Source of the DNA: Argyresthia goedartella
Taxonomy: Eukaryota > Arthropoda > Insecta > Lepidoptera > Argyresthiidae
Assembly: GCA_949825045.1 (NCBI GenBank)
Contig: OX463809.1
Span: 6,227,501 to 6,291,500, forward strand
Direction of reading: 5' to 3'
DNA length: 64,000 nucleotides
The position numbers and the translations under genes are program-made. Positions 1-12,500 of the stretch are shown in pieces; the stretch's first letter is position 1, and each line of letters begins with the position of its first letter. The notes under the pieces are model-generated. The model made no database searches. It was not told the origin of the DNA and worked only from the letters and a program-made list of their open reading frames with translations.

Positions 1-2125
1 GTTGAAACTTTGATTCTAATGCTTTGAACCTCCTGTAAGCAATATGTCTAGATTTACCTAACTCGCGGGATGGTAACTTGAGTGGGATTTCAACGACGAA
101 ATTACCGTCAGAGTTGCGTGTATGAGTTTTTAAAAAAATCTCCTCGCATTGTGTCTCATCACCCGGTAAACAAGGTACGGAACCTTCTTCTATTTCCCAA
201 AATCTTTGTAACTGATTTTCAATTACAAAGTTGCATCGCACTGATTTTGTTTCTAATATGCTATTTACCGAACCCGAAATCACCCATCCCAAGCGTGTAC
301 GTTGTAATGTTGGTAACCCTACCCCGAGCTTATGTTGACCGATACACATTAAGTTATAAAATTGTTCGGCACCTATAATTAAATCTACTTCGCCCGGCGA
401 ACAATAGCCGCTGTCGGCTAGCTGATAACGCGATGGGATTCGTAAACAATTTTTTTCTGGTAATATTACGTTCAAACTACAAATAGTAGGCACAATAAAA
501 CAGGTCATATTTGTTTGGTAGGTATTGTCCAATGAATTCAAGTTAATGTCACAATAATGTTGTACGTTTGACACACTATTATTGAAACCGATTACTTGCA
601 TATTAAATGATTTCCTATCAAGTTGCAATTTATTGCACGCATCTTCCGTAATGAAATTAGACTGAGAGCCCGAGTCTAAAAGGGCTCTTAGCCGTTGTGG
701 CTGGTTGTGTTTATCTAAGATAAATACTTGTGCTGTGGATAATAAAACTGGTTTTGGTTGGGGGTGAACAGACTGAGAGTAAGTGTTATTTTGTATGCTA
801 CTGGTTTGAGTTGTGTTTACTAATTGGTTGTTATTAGAACTTGGTTGATTTGGAGGTTGTTCCTTGGTAAACGTTGTGGTTGTTGTTTGATTGGTATCAT
901 CTGATCTGTGTAAAAGCGTGTGGTGCTTGCGTTTACACAGACGGCAGGTACTAGCCCTGCAGTTAGAAAATATATGTGTACTGGAAAGACAATTGAAACA
1001 TAAACGAAGTTTGTTTACGGTACGTATCCTAGCGCCCACATCCAGCGTTTGGAACTTTTGGCACTGGGTTATAAAATGTGATCCCGAACATACGGGACAT
1101 TGGTTAGGTTTAGAATTAAATTTGGATTGTACCTTGGTAGGATCGGACGTGGTTACCATGGTCTTCCTTGAAGGCGTCGCGGCTGGATTGCCGCTTCCGC
1201 CGGCGTCGGTTCGCTCAGCTGATCCTGTAGTTTCAAGCAGGTCAGCGCGGTCCCTCAAGAAAGCCTTGAATTCCTGTAACGTTGGCAATTTCCTAGAATT
1301 ATTTTTTTCTTCCCATTTAAATTTTAATTTGGTATCTAGTTTATTCTGCAAGATATAAATGATTATCAAATCCCAATTTTCTACGGGCACGTTCAAAGAG
1401 CGGAGGGTCCTAACATGCTTGGAAATATTATCATGGAGATTTCTCAATGATGATGCGGTTGTTGATACTGTATTAATATCAAAAAGAGCCTGTAAATGAT
1501 TGAAAACTAGAACTCGTGGGTTATTGTAGCGTTCGCACAATAATTGCCACGCCAGCGTGTAGCTTTCACTGGTATAATCGAGCGAACTTATGACCTCTAA
1601 CGCGCTGCCCTGTAAACAACTGCGAAGATATTTAAACTTTATTATTGGTTGCATTTTACTCTGATTAACTAACGCGTCAAAAGTGTCTCGAAACTCCAAC
1701 CACTGCCTTACGTCCCCACTGAAGGTGGGTAAGCTGATTTCTGGATATTTAATCGACTCACTGTCCACAAGAGGCGGTGGAGGCGGAGGCGGTTGCCCCT
1801 CATGCTTTGGCTTGGTGTCTTTGGTTGCTACCAACACCTTAGCCTTTGCAGATAGCCTGTAAAAGACTTGATCAAAGGTCTCCCTCTCCGACATCTCGGT
1901 GTCAAGATCCTCATCCTGACTCATAGTATCTATACAATCCTGTGTCCTGCAAAAATCCTCATAAAGATCGGGTAATTTCTCCATTCGCAACTTAATATCG
2001 ATAACTGATTCTGCCGTTAATGCTGCTGGGTTAATGGAGTCTATATATTTTTTGAAAAGAGTCAATTTTCTCTTCGCTACACCTCGTTTGGACTTAAGGT
2101 CCTTCAAATTACTGGAAACGTCCAT
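1..2125 (-). CDS. BEL/Pao retrotransposon gag-pol, 5' part, open to window edge
   Basis: Reading on the minus strand from the ATG at 2125, the frame stays open for 708 codons to the left edge, so only the N-terminal part of the polyprotein is visible. Residues about 120-300 form a gag region of the DUF1759 type (LPTFSGDVRQWLEF, then WDLIIIYILQNKLD). A proline run lies near residues 112-118. Two Cys/His zinc knuckles lie near 343-401 (CPVCSGSHFITQC; CFNC). A retropepsin-like site, LLDSGSQ, lies near residue 480. The visible part ends at the KFWEIEE-like stretch and LPSRELG before the reverse transcriptase. This order is typical of BEL/Pao elements. The lack of any stop or frameshift in 2.1 kb marks a young copy. 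RT, RNase H and integrase would lie left of the window. Confidence 0.9.
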   Translation of the reverse strand, partial: MDVSSNLKDLKSKRGVAKRKLTLFKKYIDSINPAALTAESVIDIKLRMEKLPDLYEDFCRTQDCIDTMSQDEDLDTEMSERETFDQVFYRLSAKAKVLVATKDTKPKHEGQPPPPPPPLVDSESIKYPEISLPTFSGDVRQWLEFRDTFDALVNQSKMQPIIKFKYLRSCLQGSALEVISSLDYTSESYTLAWQLLCERYNNPRVLVFNHLQALFDINTVSTTASSLRNLHDNISKHVRTLRSLNVPVENWDLIIIYILQNKLDTKLKFKWEEKNNSRKLPTLQEFKAFLRDRADLLETTGSAERTDAGGSGNPAATPSRKTMVTTSDPTKVQSKFNSKPNQCPVCSGSHFITQCQKFQTLDVGARIRTVNKLRLCFNCLSSTHIFSNCRASTCRLCKRKHHTLLHRSDDTNQTTTTTFTKEQPPNQPSSNNNQLVNTTQTSSIQNNTYSQSVHPQPKPVLLSTAQVFILDKHNQPQRLRALLDSGSQSNFITEDACNKLQLDRKSFNMQVIGFNNSVSNVQHYCDINLNSLDNTYQTNMTCFIVPTICSLNVILPEKNCLRIPSRYQLADSGYCSPGEVDLIIGAEQFYNLMCIGQHKLGVGLPTLQRTRLGWVISGSVNSILETKSVRCNFVIENQLQRFWEIEEGSVPCLPGDETQCEEIFLKTHTRNSDGNFVVEIPLKLPSRELGKSRHIAYRRFKALESKFQ

Positions 2126-2949
2126 TATAAAAAGATAAAGATAAAGGAAACGAGAGGTTATTTCGAATATCTATCTAACTAAGATTAACTAAGCGATTAG
2201 CAATATTAAATGGGAATATAATGGAATGGGTGGGAATTGCCAGCTCACTTGCCCTTTTGATGACGATGCACGTGCCCACTAGGCTCTGGATGCCTTTTGA
2301 TGATGCAGCACGTGTCGACACGCACTCTGGATATCTTCCGCCTTCTCGGAGTAAGTACCACGGTGCCACACACACGTGGCAGTGGTTTGGTATGGCCGTC
2401 GTTCAATGTTGCGTAGACAAGTTTCGTTATCTCGCTAGCTCTCAGGCCACCTTTCACCCTTCTTCTTTGTTTCTGAGCTTATGCCTGTCGATCTTGACCG
2501 ATGAGGTGGCTTAGTCTACCACGTTACGAATTAAACGCTAAGTTGAAGGTAGACACCGGGCGATCTTCGGGGCGCGGTTGCGCAATTCGTAGCAAGTATC
2601 GTTGCCGCTGAATTTTACTAGCGCGGATCCCTTCCAGGCTAATTAATACGAAGACTCAAGCGTGTACTATTAGGGGTCACCATATGTCGCACTCGGGACA
2701 TAGAGGGTGAAGGAGCGAAATGAAAGGGCCGAAATTGATACGTGCGTTGTATTGGACGGTTGCAAGGCAAAGAGAGAGAAATTCCTTATGTCTACCAATT
2801 TATAGCACAGTTAGTAGGCGGTTTAGACTACTAGCGCCATCTATCATAAAATGCTTCAAGCTTATACATGTCTAACGTGTGATCAGTCAGATCAAGGTCA
2901 ATTTGTAATGCAAATAATATACAATGAAATCTATAGATGGCGCTTTTCC
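2126..2949 (-). repeat. Probable 5' leader and 5' LTR of the BEL/Pao element
   Basis: This non-coding stretch lies just upstream, in element sense, of the intact gag start at 2125, where the leader and 5' LTR belong. I could not fix TG...CA ends or a convincing primer-binding site. A 12-bp inverted pair (AGCGCCATCTAT at about 2831 and its complement at about 2932) lies in the outer part. Short open frames here overlap on both strands and look like chance. The right-hand LTR needed for comparison is outside the window. Confidence 0.35.
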
Positions 2950-3475
2950 AAATAACAGTAATAAATTATACAGGTACATATGTTAAGTTTTGGACTCAAC
3001 AGCCTGCTTTAGAAATTTTGTTGTTATTCCGTCCCACCCTGGAGTACTATCTGATTTGAGACACATAAGTATAATTTCCACTTCTTGAGGGTTGGCATCA
3101 AGTAGAACAAATGATTGTGATTGCGGATAAGGTAGTTTTACTTCTTTACTTTGGTGTGTTGTGTTATTCATTTTATCTTCCGCAAGTGTTTGCCCGATAC
3201 TTATAAAATAACTGTTAGCAGCATTTACTAAGGTGTCAGGTATAGATGTATATTTTGAGAGATCTAGATTTGAGCTTTATTATGTTTATAACTAGTGATG
3301 TTATGTATTGTTTTCCATAAAGATTTTGGATTATTACTACGTTTTTCTAACTCTTTCCTTTCATAATTTCTTTTCAGTTTTTTAAGATGATTGTTACAAA
3401 AGTTCCGGTATCTTCTAAATGTTATCCTAAGAATTTCATTATCTGGGTCTGAGCGTAATTGTTTCTGTTTTTAAT
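2950..3475 (-). pseudogene. Jockey-like LINE fragment (RT N-terminal part)
   Basis: The minus strand encodes a decayed stretch typical of the linker between endonuclease and reverse transcriptase. A frame at 2983-3171 ends in a motif like LKSDSTPGWDGITTKFLK, the conserved start of LINE reverse transcriptases. Upstream of it (3180-3470) runs a Lys/Arg/Asn-rich stretch (RKELEKRSNNPKSLWKTI) with stop codons. No catalytic YADD/FADD box is present, so this is a truncated copy. The sequence resembles the family seen at 32690-34640. Confidence 0.6.
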
Positions 3476-3539
3476 ACAACATAGAATTATATAAACAAAA
3501 TAAATATATAAATATGAGAGTCCGATTCTTCTAGAAAAA

Positions 3540-3935
3540 AATAAAGACAGATCTGACCGCATGTGTGTAGATTTTCGCAAGCTAAACGAATTCACGGTTA
3601 AAGATCGTTTTCTTTTACCGCGAATTGATGATCACATAGATCGACTAGGAGATAACAAATTCTTTAGAAGTCTTGACATGGCGACTGGATTTCACCAGAT
3701 TCCGATGGATGAGCAATCAGTTTCTCTTACTGGCTTTATGACGCCCGAGGGGCTCTTTGAATATCAAAAAATGCTGTATAGACTTGCCGATGCACCGGTG
3801 GTGTACCAGCGCATGATCTCAACAACCCTCCGAGAAAACAACGAATCTGGTGATCTTGGTGTACATAGATAATGTCCTGATCCCTCGCAAGACCATTGCT
3901 CAAGGATTCGTCCTGTTACGTAATGTCCTTTGAAC
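3540..3935 (+). pseudogene. Ty3/gypsy reverse transcriptase fragment
   Basis: The plus strand encodes gypsy RT blocks in the right order: VDFRKLNEFTVKDRF, LPRIDDHIDRL, LDMATGFHQIPMDEQS, TPEGLFEYQKM, then AP-VVYQRMI. A frameshift near 3840 moves the frame, after which ILVYIDNVLIPS is read. That is the catalytic YxDD box, with the last Asp changed to Asn. Nothing of protease, RNase H, integrase or LTRs is visible around it, so this is an isolated, inactive scrap of about 400 bp. Confidence 0.8.
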
Positions 3936-4194
3936 ATTGTGTAACGGTTCACTGTTATTCCTCATAAAGCCAGACAAACAGATTTTGCTAAGCGCGTTTA
4001 CTATGAGTTTTAAATAGATGCGAATACAAAATACTACTTCACTCACGGTCATTAGAGCGGTGTCATGGTAGGAGGATTGGGACGAACGACACTTACACTA
4101 CGGCATTGACAGCGGAAGGTCAATAGTTGATTTCAAGTTCAATATCTTCTATATAACAACAAGCGGACGCGGAAGTTCCGCAACCTGGATCGCG
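3936..4194. other. No gene seen
   Basis: Low-complexity sequence after the gypsy scrap, with short chance frames only. Confidence 0.4.
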
Positions 4195-4300
4195 TTATCA
4201 GGCCCTTCTTCTTCCACAGTGGTCCAATGTAGAGAAGTGGCAAAAAATGACGATTGCTAAGTATATTTAAATATCTACAGTAATAAAGACATTTGGATTA
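4195..4300 (+). repeat. 3' UTR end of the jockey-like LINE family
   Basis: This stretch matches 52285-52375 over about 85 bp: both contain CACAGTGGTCCAATGTAG, then AGAAGTGGC, CTAAGTATAT and end CTACAGTAATAAAG. At 52000-52375 the same sequence follows an RT C-terminus, which identifies it as the 3' UTR of that LINE. This copy is a 5'-truncated tail. Confidence 0.6.
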
Positions 4301-5324
4301 TTTGTAAAGAGAGGGAAATAGAAAACTATTATCTATTTTTTTCCGATCGATCGACAAGTATTATCTACAAAGGTAATTTGGCCATTGAATTTTTGCTATC
4401 GTGTTGACTCTTCAATCCCCAAGCTAAAAGCCTACTTACGTGTTAACTCACGGTTAACCTCCAAGTGAAATCATTCTCGTGATGACTCGCGGTCACCCCC
4501 CGATCTGATCTTTATCACGTACTGTTTAGTACTCTAAAAACCATGTAAAACTGTATCGATTTATCAAATACTCACCCGAATTGTTTTCGAAGGCTGACGA
4601 ATCCGAGTAAATTATTACTCGACGTCGTTTCGGTAGAACGAAGCATTGTTCTTTCTTACGTTCAGGCATGTCTGAGTATTCACAGCTGTAAATGCAAAGC
4701 TTTACAAAACTTACGAAAAATAACTGTCTACTAAATCAGTTGAATGATTAAAGTGAATGAGCCGTAGTGTGAGAGCGAGCGGCGCTAGGGCGGAGCGGAG
4801 TAGTGATGTAGCAAAACTGGAATTATTTTATCGATTTATATAACATTTTAAATATGTGCAAGGATTGCCTGTAGGATTAGGAAACTACTTGGTTAAATGT
4901 ATATCTGAGAAATGAAGCAAGGAAATATAATTTGGCATTGTCGAGCAGGTAAAAATCATATTTCATACAATTCGTATTATATTTTTTTTATTGACTAAAT
5001 ATAGATGGTGCCTAACGGAACCTTACAAATATAAACACTGACTTAAGATTTACATGTCTGTCTTTCAAAATTTGCTCCTCGATTTACGAATACTTAGTAA
5101 AGTTGCTTAGACGTCAAGTTATCTTCCTACATTTTGTACTTGAACCGTTCTTATTTTGTTCATAATGTCCGATTTCACAGACTGCAGGTCAATTAAAGCT
5201 TCACAAAAATGTCATACTGGTGTATGGACATTTAATACTATTTTGAGACCTAAAAACACAATAGGCCTTTTGCAACTTTTTATTTTAAAATGATGTTCAT
5301 TAAATTATGGATTTAATTAAAGTA
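4301..5324. other. No gene seen
   Basis: AT-rich non-coding sequence downstream of the CPAP3 gene. No domain-bearing frame, RNA gene or clear repeat was recognised. Confidence 0.4.
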
Positions 5325-5575
5325 ACCTGAAACAGAACGCGTTTTCAAAACTTCCATCAGAGAAAGTGACGTACTCTGCGTTATCAGTAAGGGACAGAGC
5401 TAGAGCGTCAGTCTCCCTTTCCTTTTCTATGTGAAAAAGGAGAAGGAGATTGACGCCTTGCTGACAAGCATGACTCTTACTGACAACGCAAATTAAGTCA
5501 CTTCCGATGTAGGTCGGTTTTCTCGCCAAACTAATAACTGTCAGTTTCCACCCGCGATTTTTGGCAATTAATTAT
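5325..5575 (-). repeat. Fold-back MITE, copy 1
   Basis: The minus strand carries ACCGACCTACATCGGAAG, then a GTCAGTAAG stretch, a pyrimidine-rich middle and the complement of the first half, so the single strand can fold into one long imperfect hairpin. It aligns with 25253-25455 including the flank CCAAAAATCGCGGGT. A more distant relative lies at 16299-16437. Confidence 0.6.
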
Positions 5576-6495
5576 AGTATTTGATTTTTTTGTTTGTTCG
5601 TGGTCTATTCGGCAGGATATATGCGAAAAACACTTACCGCCACATTCATAAACGTCTAATGAACTTATTTTATCTATAATGCCATTATAATTCGTGGTCT
5701 TTGTCTGTCAATTTGAAATTAGTGTTTGTGAGAAAACGACATTTTAGCTATCAGAGGTTTGATAAGTTTTATGAATAAGGAGGTTTATGTTTTATATTTA
5801 CCAATCGAGAGACTGTGGCGGAATGACTTTGAATAAGTATATTCTGCATCCATGCCTTTCCGACCACGATTTATAAAATTTCAGACCTTAATCGTACCGA
5901 CACGGCGTAACTTGACTTGAACACAACTGTACCTAAGTAACCGAAGGGCTAATTGCCAACTTATTAACAATAATTTTCAATATAAAATTTTCATACAGTA
6001 TATAAATTCATTATCTAATTGAGTATTTCATTTAACAAAACTGAATTAATTAAAATAAAGAAAACAAGATAATTTTAACATACATACATAACTACATATG
6101 CTCACGCCTATTTCCCGGAAGAGGGGTAGGCATATACCAAAGACCTCCACCTGCTACGATCCTGGCATACATCTCTCGCTTCAATATACATATTTTAACA
6201 AAATTGAAATTAATGAATAGAAAGATGATATGATATATTTTCAGGTAACTAATTATGATGACTTAAATTGATTATTTTATGAAGTTCAAGAAGGTGGGAA
6301 AAATCTTTTTCAAATGGTGATTTTGATAAGTTAGGTAATAGCCTTTAAAAATAGTACAGTATGTGTAAAAACTAAAAATACTGGCTGAATGAACTTGTAC
6401 ACAGACCTCATAATACTTTTTTTAGATTACCTCGTGGATTACTTCAAGAAGAATGAACATAGAAGCTAGATTAGGAAGTTTGTTCAGATTTTTTT
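5576..6495 (-). other. Likely 3' UTR and downstream flank of the CPAP3 gene
   Basis: This follows the TGA at 6496-6498 in transcript sense. No AATAAA was found close to the stop, so the polyadenylation point is not fixed. It contains a lepidopteran repeat at 6075-6190. Otherwise I see only AT-rich sequence. Confidence 0.3.
6075..6190. repeat. Dispersed lepidopteran repeat fragment
   Basis: Contains GCCTATTTCCCGGAAG, GGGGTAGGCA, CTGCTACGATCCTG and CATACATCTCTCGCTTC, a string I recognise from many moth sequences. Which element it derives from cannot be told here. Confidence 0.45.
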
Positions 6496-6576
6496 TCAGT
6501 TCCTTTGCCTATGACCTCCTTGCTGGGGGATATCCTGGTAGTCATTGCTGATGGGCCTTTGATGATTGCGGTTTCC
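6496..6576 (-). CDS. CPAP3 last coding exon
   Basis: Acceptor TTTATTTTCAG lies before 6576. The exon reads GNRNHQRPISNDYQDI, then a Gln/Gly/Arg-rich end and TGA at 6498-6496 (27 codons with the stop). It joins the previous exon in phase 0. I assign it because the phase fits, a good acceptor is present, and the basic Asn/Gln/Arg-rich composition suits the tail of this family. It has no domain, so it is the least certain exon, and another phase-0 exon could lie between 6577 and 7700. Confidence 0.7.
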   Translation of the reverse strand, partial: GNRNHQRPISNDYQDIPQQGGHRQRN

Positions 6577-9500
6577 CTGAAAATAAAAACAAAAACATAA
6601 ATATATTGTAAACAGATATACAATACCTCTGACCCACACTGGATTACCTCTATGTTGTCTTACATATAATGTTATTAAACAACCAAAAATAATGTTATTC
6701 TATTGTAAATTACGTATTTTATCATGTCTTTTTTTGTAACATATCGTAAAAATGAATGAATTGTGGAAACCAGAAACAGTGACGTCATAATCAAATCAAC
6801 ATATAAGAGCCGAGTTTTTTTTTTTACAGGCAATAGGAAACACTGAAAGCTCAGCTTTATCCACGAAGTTACAGGTGGGGTCGAACATGCCTTCCAGGTG
6901 GATGGTACTTACGTCTGTGACTTTGCTTCTTTACGGCCGTTCTCTCAGATATCTTCAAATTAATAAAAAAAATTGTGAATTTTGTACAATTGCGGGAATT
7001 TCTATCGTGCGAGCGAGCGAGCAGCGAGTAATATTTTATAAGCAGATACACATTAATATAGGCACATATATTGATTCTGACTCCACACTAGCATACCCTG
7101 TGTTGTGGGAAAACAGCGACATCACATTATATTGGGTGCTTACCTATGAAATTGGCGATTTTTTCTTCCAGATTCAGGAGTTCATACTTCGAGTAATTCA
7201 ATAGCTATTTCCAGTTTTTTTAATTGTTTTAAAATTAATTTCAATATTTTACATCTACTTATTAAATTTTCTTTTAATTTTCAGTTTGATAACTAAAATT
7301 TTATCTTCAAAATCAGTGCCTCCTAAATGTCATCCATTTTCATGATATTATTCGTATTTTTTTTTACAGCTGACACTTTTCAAAAATTATATAAAATTTT
7401 CTGTTAGCTAAATGTTGTCTCATTCATACACCCAAAGTTTATAAAATTAGAATCTGTCATTCCTAAAAACATACAAAAATGTTTGTACTGAAAATTGAGT
7501 TACCTTCAATTTCTCCATACAAAACGCCAATTTCAAATGTAAGGACCTAATATAAACATCCAAGACCTGTTTGTTTTTTTCCTTTATCCCCTGCCGGGGA
7601 TCGAACCCGGGACCTCATGGTAGGCTGAGCCGCAACCGCAACGCCACATAGGTGCTAATGATGACGGCGCTGATGATGTTGATGCGATGACGTGTCTCAC
7701 CTGTCTCGTGTCGTCCTCCTCAGGTGGTGGAGCAGTTGTAGTGGGCACATCGCAGTCGTCCGTGGGCGGCACCACGCAGCGCAGGGAGCGTCTGCAACAA
7801 TTGCGTTACAAAATAAACATTAAACATGTAGGAATGGGCTGTGACATCACAAATGTACACTCTGCTGCATTTGGGTTTACTAGATACTAGACAAGCCTGC
7901 ATACGTAACAACACATAACAAATATCAGTTACAAACCAGAAACAGGTGCATAACATACAAGGTGATATTTAATTAGCTGACCATATTTTAGGAAATGATA
8001 GTACCCGTCATTATAAACAACTTTCCCCAAGAAACATATGGTTGCCATCGAAAAAAATAATTGGGTTCCCCATAGTAACTTGTTATCAGCTGATCGGGTA
8101 AATGGACATTTATTTTTATAGGGACTTTTTTTTTCCATTTGAGACCATATGTTGCTTGGGGTAAGTTGTTGATGGGTAATATCATTCCCCAAAATACGGT
8201 CAGCTAATTAAATGTCACCTTGTATATAATTGTAAACATCATAAAACATAAACATTTACATACATCGCTTCTGGCCCAATACTAGGATTCCCTGTGGGAA
8301 CCAGAAACCGCGACGTCACACACACATAAACATCATCCGAGACCTGTTTTTTCTACTTCATCCCAAGCCGGGGATCGAACCCGGGACCTCTAGCATGGTG
8401 GGCCGAGCCACAACCGCAGCGCCACAGAGGTCAGAGGTCGTCAAAGACGTGGGTTTTTGTTTTCTTCCCCTCGGCCGGGATTTGAACCCGGGCGCTCTCG
8501 CTCATGAGGCAGAACCACCAGCGCCACGCCACGCCACAGAGGTCGCCAAATTAATTGGTACTTAGGATCGTTCGTTCGTCGCGCGATTTTATTTTTCGGA
8601 GACAGAGAAAGGAAGGCGAGAACAACAAAACGAATTCATAAATCTTATTTATGTAATTGCCTTATCCTTTTGTTTGTGCAGACATAATGCTACGGAATCC
8701 ATTTATCCGACTGATGAAATTAATACAATACGTTTTGCGATGTTTACATATTGGAGGAGGTCAGCAACCAAAAACAAACAGATGTTTTTGACTAAAATAA
8801 CAAACAACGTGAAACGAATCGCAAGAGAAATAAACAAAACTTAGTTTTCCTCCTAGATTTTCGCCCCGTGAAAGAATTTTGTCCAAAATGAACTGAGGAA
8901 AAAACCGTTTGCGATCAGTATTTTATTTATCGGGGAATGTTGTATCCACTTTGTGGATTCAGACCAGTAAATATGTCCCTGTGTTTGTGAATATGGATGT
9001 CACAGGAATGTTGAAGTATCCGTGGACTTACAAACTTGCAAGCGGCCGGATATTGGTAAGACGGCTTTTAAATTGAGATGTTTCCTGACAGTTTTAAGGA
9101 AACTTATGAGGTGACTGACCCTCTTAAGAACATTTGTAATATGAGTTTAATTCTGACATCTTTCCAATTTAACAATCTATGTTTTTGGAAATATTCAAGT
9201 TGCCGCGCCCTCTGCAGGACAGTTGGAAATAGATGAGTTAAATGTACGCTGATTGGTTAATTTTATTACATGTACCAGTAGTGTAGTTGAAATGTCTCCT
9301 GGCAGTAATTGTAGCAGTGTAATAATGCATTTTCCTATGAAAACTTCATCATTTCGAATAAAAACCGCTGCTGATAAACCAAGGTGTTAAACCTAGTTTG
9401 GTTATAGCACAGATACTATAATACTATATAGTATAGTAATTGTTTGAACTTTACCGAGTGATTTTATGTTCTAAGATTTTTTGTTTTATGTTTATTGATT

Positions 9501-12500
9501 ATCGTATTCTACAGTAAAGTGAAAGCTTTCATGGCAAATCATTCATTCATCAATTCACGGGGCTCATCATTTTTGTATTCTTTCTCGAAAAAACGAACGT
9601 TTTAAAAAAAAAGTAAGTAGGTATAAAGGGTGTTTGTGTTTACTTTTTCAGATTAAAAATAAATGTTGAAAACATAAACATTTACAAACAGGCACACACA
9701 TTGCTTCTGGCCCCACACTAGGATACCCTGTGTCGTGGGAACCGAAAACAGCGACGTCACACACATATAAACATCCAAGAACTGGGGATTTTTTCTTAAT
9801 CCCTAGCCGGGGAACGAACCCGGGACCTCTCGCATGGTAGGCAGACCCACAACCGCTGCGCTACAGAGGTCGTCGTTATGTTGTTTGCGACAAAATTGAC
9901 AAACCAGCGTTGATTTTAATCTTCTGTTTCCAACTGTCCTCAACAGCTTGGCAACTTGTCAACTTCCGAAAACATAGATTTTTAAATAGGAAAGATATGA
10001 GAAATGAACTACTCTTAAAAGTGTACTGAGGTGGGTCAGTCCCCTCATAAGTTTCCTTAATTTCAGGAAATATGTCAATTTAATAGGCGTCTTAAAGATT
10101 TCCGGATGCTTGCAGGTTTTGTTGAAAACTTGTAAGTCTACGGGTATCACCATATTCCTGTGACATAGATAATAACAATAATAATAATAATAAACATTTA
10201 CATACTGGCAGATACATTTCTTCTGGCCCCACACTAGGATAATACCTATGTCGTAGGAACCAGAATCAGCGACGTCGCACACATATATACATCCAGGACC
10301 TGGAGATATTTATTCGTTAACCCTATCATCCTGTAGTATGAGGTAACAGGTTATCTGTCAAACACCAAGTGTGCAAGGCATCGCCGCATTCTTGGATAAC
10401 CGCCCTGGCACTGCCAGGCACTGTTGCCCTGCGGCACAGTGCCGCATATAGCATGGTATGTTACCTGTCAAACACCAACATGGCGGGGCATCGCTGCAGT
10501 CTCGGGTACCCGCCCTGGCACTGCCAGTATCGGTTGCACGACTTGCCTAGAGGCACGTTGCCGTTCGCGTCGTCGTTGCAGAGAGCTGAAATTAAAGACA
10601 GGGATTGATTAGAGACGACATAAGAGCTTTGAGGCCTAGATGAACAAAAGCCACCTCAAAGTTTGACGGAAAGATGCCTATGCTCTCGCTCAGATACCTA
10701 AGTGGCACTTTATTTGAAAGGGCGTCTGCGCAGTTTGCCCGTCAATTTCTCTAACTGATTAGATTGGACGCTTGGAGCTCAAAACTCGCTCAAAACGTTG
10801 AAAGAAGTGAAAAATGAAATTGCTGTAATCAAATCGGATTCTCACTGAAAGAAGTTTTGTGTAGTTATAGTCATAAATTACAACCAAGAGCTCGCTATCT
10901 ATGCAGCGACTGTTTCCATGTTTCAGCTCTAATTGGCTATTGACTATAAAGGTGCTCCATCACCACAAGCATTCGCCTGTAATTTAATATTCGTACACTA
11001 CATTACCTACTCTAAAATCGGATATTGGTTCCGTTAGGCTTATATTTGGAGTCGAGTCACGTCCGTAGCTGCAGTTTATGTTTCTGTTTCACGTGCTTAT
11101 TCAGTTGTATTATCAGTAAACAATTTGGTGAATCACTTGTATACTCTAACTTATACGTGCATTACGAAAAAGGCAGAGCTGCATCGAATACAATTATAAG
11201 TAGAGCCTATGGAATTTAAGAGGTAGGGCGGCCCTCGGCCCAGACGCATCCGTTCTTTAAAGTGAACTCAACTCAGAATGAGACTGTTCTCGCAGTTCTA
11301 GACGGTTCAGTACTACCAAATATTTAAACATCACCAAAATTGGCGTTAATTGTTTTGGCGTGTATTTTCGAGAAGCTTATGCTGGCTCCAGACGTGCGTA
11401 ATTATATAAAATTACGTAAGTATAATGTAAATGTCGTATTATTTATTAAGAACTACATTACTTAATTAAATCAGATCAGATCGCCGGGGTGGACGCTCTC
11501 AATTATTCCTTTAGGCCAGGTATTTCGTGGTAGTTTGGGGTCAACTATGACAACAACGTCTCCTTGTTTCAGCTGATGACCTTCTTGAAACCATTTTTGG
11601 CGTGGTAACATAGTTGGCAGGACTTCTCGCATCCAGCGATGCCAGAACATGTCTGCTAGTCTCTCCGTGATTCTCCATGATTTTCTACTATAGAAGTCGT
11701 CATTATCAAATTTCCCAGGCACAGGTAAGTTCGAGGAGGACCCGATAAGAAAATGATTGGGTGTTAGACTTTCAGGGTATTCGTGGTCCACGGAAACATG
11801 GCTCAAGGGGCGGCTGTTAACTATATTCTCCACCTCAGCTAGTAATGTTATCAGCACTTCTTCGCGCGGAGCCCGTTCGTTCAGGATTACTCTTAAGGCC
11901 GCTTTCACAGTACCAATAAGCCGCTCCCATGCTCCAGCCATATGAGAACTTGCTGGAGATATGAAATACCACTCTAGTCCACGGTTGATTAACTCGTTTT
12001 TTACAGTAGCTTCTTCATTGATCGCTTGGAATTATTTTTTCAGTTCGGCCTCTGCGCCTCTGAGGTTTGTGGCATTATCCGAGTACATTCTGTACGGCCA
12101 GCCACGCCGCGCTGCCATTCGCCGCAATGCCATTATAAATGAATCTGTTGACAGCGACGGCACAAGTTCCATATGTATGGCGCGAACAGTGAGGCAGGTG
12201 AAAAGAACTGATTAAATATTGACCCGGCTTTCAGGCGAATGCTCGCGGTGAGGGACCTCCCTTACCGCATTTCCGCTAATTAAACACATCTCACATTTTG
12301 CGGTTTTCCCGTCGGAATCACAATTGCAGTAAAAAAAACATAGTCGCTTATTGCACAAAGTTCACACAGTGCTTTACCCTCGCCAGTTCTCGGAAGCAGA
12401 TCAATGGTTGCATTCAATAGGTATGTATGTCGCAGTTGGTTGGTTAAATCAGACACTTAACTAACTCTCTAGACCGTTAATTAAATATCGACGTTTAACC

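Noticed and set aside
2221..2514. Overlapping frames on both strands in the BEL/Pao leader
   Set aside because: They lie in the probable LTR/leader, have no motifs and overlap each other.
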